64,000 nt of DNA from Christensenellaceae bacterium (GTDB lineage Bacteria; Bacillota; Clostridia; Christensenellales; Christensenellaceae): the NCBI GenBank assembly GCA_022846035.1, contig AP025580.1, forward strand, positions 2,666,001-2,730,000. The letters are read 5' to 3'. This document shows positions 61,854-64,000 of this stretch, one piece after another (within the stretch, counting starts at the first letter, position 1; each line of letters opens with the position of its first letter). Both the position numbers and the translations under genes were made by a program. Under the pieces are notes generated by a model. The model was not told the DNA's origin and made no database searches. It saw nothing but the letters and a program-made list of their open reading frames with translations.

Positions 61854-62489
61854 ATGTCACAGAAAAAGCTTGATTACAAAAAGGAATACAAGGACTTATA
61901 CATGCCGAAAGCAAAACCTATGCTTATCGAAGTACCCGCTATGAATTTTATCATGGTGGATGGCAAGGGCGCGCCCGAGGGGAACGAATATCCGCGCGCG
62001 ATGCAGGCGCTCTATTCCTTAAGTTTTACCATCAAAATGAGCAAGATGGGCGGCATGCAGCCGGACGGATATTTTGAATACGTCGTACCCCCTTTGGAAG
62101 GCCTGTGGTACGGTGACAAGGGCTCCTTTGAGCAAAACGACCGCGACGCCTGGCTGTGGACGTCCATGATCCGCCAGCCGGAATTCGTGACGCGGGAAGT
62201 CTTTGACTGGGCCGTTCACCAGTGCCGTATAAAAAAACCGGAGGTAGACGTTTCCCTGGCCCGCTTTGAGACCTTTACCGAGGGCTTATGCGTGCAGATG
62301 ATGCACATTGGCCCCTATTCCAAAGAAACCGCTACCATCGAAGCCCTGCACCGTTTCATGGAAGAAAACGGCCTTGCGGACATGACGGGCAACGTGCGTA
62401 AGCACCATGAGATTTATCTTGGGGACCCGCGGCGCACCGCTCCGGAAAAGCTGAAAACAGTGATCCGCCTGCCCGTGGAGAAAGAGTAA
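61854..62489 (+). CDS. GyrI-like small-molecule-binding domain protein
   Basis: The 211-residue protein begins MSQKKLDYKKEYKDLYMPK. It has the pattern of the stand-alone GyrI-like proteins: PMLIEVPAMNFIMVDGKGAPEG, YSLSFTIKMSKM and YVVPPLEGLWYG. ARFETFTEGLCVQMMHIGPYSKE and HEIYLGDPRRTAPEKLKTVIRLPV make up the C-terminal half of the SOUL/GyrI fold. Relatives bind hydrophobic or cationic compounds, and some hydrolyse them. GGGGGG-like bases lie before the ATG. It is a single gene with a good promoter; no MerR/AraC domain is fused to it. Confidence 0.88.
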   Translation: MSQKKLDYKKEYKDLYMPKAKPMLIEVPAMNFIMVDGKGAPEGNEYPRAMQALYSLSFTIKMSKMGGMQPDGYFEYVVPPLEGLWYGDKGSFEQNDRDAWLWTSMIRQPEFVTREVFDWAVHQCRIKKPEVDVSLARFETFTEGLCVQMMHIGPYSKETATIEALHRFMEENGLADMTGNVRKHHEIYLGDPRRTAPEKLKTVIRLPVEKE

Positions 62490-62524
62490 AGCCGCGTTCC
62501 GAACGTCCATTTTCCAAAGACTAC

Positions 62525-63007
62525 TTATTTGACTCCAATGTCGCGCAGCCACGCGGATACTTCATCGCGTGCTTTTGTGCTGCCGTTTCCGTAAATCTCA
62601 AACGCTGGCAGCAGCCTGGACTGCGGGCACAGCTTTTCCATATCCTGCGCGACCCGCGCGAGGCCGCCGCCCCCATGCGTACAAAACGGTATCACTGTCT
62701 TTCCGTCCGTGTCGTGTTGCTCCAAAAAGGCCGCGACCGGCGGCGCGACTGTGCTCCACCAATTAGGCGATCCGACAAAAATCGTGTCGTATTGCTTAAA
62801 TCCCGCGCACCGCGTTTCCAGCTCGGGCCTGAAGCCCGCGCGAATTTCCTGCTGTGCCTGCTTTACCACCGCATCGTATTCCTGAGGATACGGCGTTTTC
62901 GGTTCGATCTCCAGAACATCGCCGCCTGTCTCCTCACCGATCAGCTGCGCTATCTTCTGCGTATTGCCTGAATGGGAATAGTATACAATCAAAGTGTTGC
63001 TTTTCAT
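62525..63007 (-). CDS. Flavodoxin-family protein
   Basis: The 160-residue protein has the FMN phosphate loop YYSHSGNTQKIAQLIGEE at the N-terminus, FVGSPNWWSTVAPPVAAFLE for the first isoalloxazine loop, and VIPFCTHGGGGLARV for the second. This is the long-known flavodoxin_4-like pattern, often annotated as putative NAD(P)H-dependent or stress flavodoxin. It probably reduces or shuttles electrons in the cytoplasm. The promoter has a 19-base spacer with a perfect dyad, as used by MerR regulators, so induction by a redox or electrophile signal is plausible; the regulator is not in the window. Confidence 0.9.
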   Translation of the reverse strand: MKSNTLIVYYSHSGNTQKIAQLIGEETGGDVLEIEPKTPYPQEYDAVVKQAQQEIRAGFRPELETRCAGFKQYDTIFVGSPNWWSTVAPPVAAFLEQHDTDGKTVIPFCTHGGGGLARVAQDMEKLCPQSRLLPAFEIYGNGSTKARDEVSAWLRDIGVK

Positions 63008-63044
63008 TTGTTTGTCCTCTTTTCTTTATTTCGCTGTTTTTTTG

Positions 63045-63075
63045 ATCATACATCCTGGAGTGCACTCCAAGTCAA
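63045..63075 (-). promoter_or_regulatory. MerR-type promoter of the flavodoxin gene
   Basis: TTGACT (63075-63070), a spacer of 19 bases and TATGAT (63050-63045). The 14-bp perfect palindrome TGGAGTGCACTCCA (63056-63069) fills the spacer. An over-long spacer with a central dyad is the hallmark of MerR-activated promoters. Confidence 0.75.
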
Positions 63076-63092
63076 GCACTTTTTTTACGCAA

Positions 63093-63121
63093 CAAAAAAA
63101 GCCGCCTTGAAAGCGGCTTTT
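63093..63121 (-). terminator. Terminator after the TIM-barrel gene
   Basis: On the minus strand AAAGCCGC/GCGGCTTT with T7 follows the stop codon of the isomerase gene. Confidence 0.82.
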
Positions 63122-63130
63122 GCTTGCTCT

Positions 63131-63937
63131 TTATCTCATCAATGATTTCATATAGTTGGCATAACCCGCAAAGGCAATCCCCGGTTCCTCTAAGGAAAGA
63201 TCCCAGCGTTTGAGCCACTCGAGGGAATAATATCCCTCATATCCGGCCTTTTCAAGCTGCTCGATACATTCTTTGACGGGCAAATCGCCATAGCCCACCA
63301 TCGTATATTTCAGTTTCCCGTCTTCGTACATGGAATCCTTGATATGTACGTGGCGGATCAAATCGCCTAGCTCCCCAACCGTGTCAGCAGGGCTTTCATG
63401 GAAATAGCGATACGGATGATGTATATCCCAAAGCACGCCGATATTTGTTTCGCCCGCAGTATCGATCAGCTCCGCCATCCGCTTGGAATCAGCAAAAAAC
63501 CCATTTGTTTCTACCAATACGTCAACATCCATCGGTTTTGCATACTGCGCGACTGCCTTTATCTGGCCGGCAATTGCGGTAATATTCAGTTCGCTGCTCT
63601 GCTCCGGACCAAAATCGCCCAATACGCGGATGTATTTTATCCCCATATCCTTGGCCGTATCCACATACGCTTTCGCGAGGTACACGACGTCGTCGATATG
63701 GTTTAAATCGTTCATATAACATGCCGAGGTCAGGCAAGCGATCGTAAGCCCCTTGTCTGTAAGCAGTTTTTTCGTTTTTTCGGCATTCGCGGGAGAAAAT
63801 TCCGGAATACGCGTGCCGTCGATCACATTGCCAACGCCACGGATTTCGATCCCGTCATACCCCAGATCACATGCTGTGGATATAATATCTGAAAAGCTCC
63901 ATTCAGGGCATCCCAGTGTAGAAAAACAAAGCTTCAT
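63131..63937 (-). CDS. Sugar phosphate isomerase/epimerase (AP endonuclease 2-like TIM barrel)
   Basis: The 268-residue protein starts MKLCFSTLGCPEWSFSDII behind GGAGG. Barrel elements are GYDGIEIRGVG, LTIACLTSACYMNDLNHIDD, IKYIRVLGDF and VLVETNGFFADSKR with the metal glutamate. GVLWDIHHPYRYFHESP, IRHVHIKDSMY and YYSLEWLKRW carry the remaining Asp, His and Glu metal ligands. This fits the xylose isomerase-like family (IolE, IolI, Hyi types), where the substrate is usually a sugar or inositol derivative. It is a single gene with its own promoter and terminator in the part that is visible. Confidence 0.88.
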   Translation of the reverse strand: MKLCFSTLGCPEWSFSDIISTACDLGYDGIEIRGVGNVIDGTRIPEFSPANAEKTKKLLTDKGLTIACLTSACYMNDLNHIDDVVYLAKAYVDTAKDMGIKYIRVLGDFGPEQSSELNITAIAGQIKAVAQYAKPMDVDVLVETNGFFADSKRMAELIDTAGETNIGVLWDIHHPYRYFHESPADTVGELGDLIRHVHIKDSMYEDGKLKYTMVGYGDLPVKECIEQLEKAGYEGYYSLEWLKRWDLSLEEPGIAFAGYANYMKSLMR

Positions 63938-63968
63938 AATTCGCTTCCTCCATTGCTATCTTATCAAC

Positions 63969-63997
63969 ATTTTAACATAAGGACCGTACGTTTGCAA
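63969..63997 (-). promoter_or_regulatory. Promoter of the TIM-barrel gene
   Basis: TTGCAA (63997-63992), a 17-base spacer and TAAAAT (63974-63969). Confidence 0.55.
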
Positions 63998-64000
63998 TTC

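Overview
The window looks like a chromosomal segment of a Gram-positive anaerobe of the class Clostridia (Bacillota), with roughly even GC/AT content. The pointers are the AGGAGG-type ribosome binding sites, a single-chain purL of the clostridial type, LL-diaminopimelate aminotransferase (dapL), the short archaeal/clostridial type of leuC-leuD, and an apbE / NusG-II / Gx-transporter cluster. A relative of Christensenella is possible but cannot be proved from the sequence. No rRNA, prophage, insertion sequence or CRISPR array was seen.

Layout. 1-2.7 kb: the end of a DUF3887 alpha/beta hydrolase and a ClC-type channel. 2.8-13.0 kb: one long minus-strand branched-chain amino acid operon, ilvB-ilvN-ilvC-ilvD-leuA-cimA-leuC-leuD. 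A consensus promoter, a 37-codon Ile/Val/Leu-rich leader peptide and a terminator hairpin precede it, which looks like classical ribosome-mediated attenuation. An azlC-azlD branched-chain amino acid exporter lies just upstream, separated by a tRNA-Arg(CCU) gene and a small ACT-like protein. 15-16.1 kb: an AT-rich, apparently chimeric gene that may encode an HhH plus PD-(D/E)XK-like nuclease. 16.2-25.9 kb: pcrA, small DUF and membrane proteins, an unrecognised 44-residue protein, a glycosyltransferase/DegT pair, a pentapeptide-repeat protein, a MalY/PatB aminotransferase, a membrane-anchored hydrolase and a cation/proton antiporter. 25.9-33.2 kb: dapL, a GT4 glycosyltransferase, an acyl-activating enzyme with its own acyl carrier protein and an MFS exporter, an HdeD-like protein, and an XRE-methyltransferase fusion. 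33.3-40.8 kb: a minus-strand run DUF1015-aspartokinase-AEC transporter-purL. 40.9-43 kb: a MocR regulator divergent from an ECF S-component, with repeated 15-bp operators between them. 43-47.7 kb: GNAT, Ogt, TM2 protein, two small XRE regulators, a SLOG protein and a DUF389 protein. 47.8-53.3 kb: leuS, serS and argS. 53.4-56.5 kb: a 27-residue membrane peptide translationally coupled to apbE, then NusG-II, Gx transporter and an M23 lipoprotein. 56.6-64 kb: DUF2007, ychF, uppP, a large beta-helix surface protein, a GyrI-like protein, a flavodoxin behind a MerR-type promoter, and a TIM-barrel isomerase.

How the parts work together. The ilv/leu operon contains acetolactate synthase, KARI, dihydroxyacid dehydratase, isopropylmalate synthase, citramalate synthase and one isomerase. 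It can make valine and leucine precursors and, through citramalate, isoleucine without threonine deaminase, but leuB is not in the window. dapL and aspartokinase point to lysine/meso-DAP synthesis. The most promising less-described points are the ilv attenuator in an apparent clostridium, the 27-residue peptide fused by ATGA overlap to the flavinylation operon, the MocR/ECF operator array, the chimeric nuclease candidate, and a canonical 19-bp-spacer MerR promoter whose regulator is absent from the window.

Gene starts were chosen from ribosome binding sites and family N-termini, so several are shorter than the longest possible reading frame.
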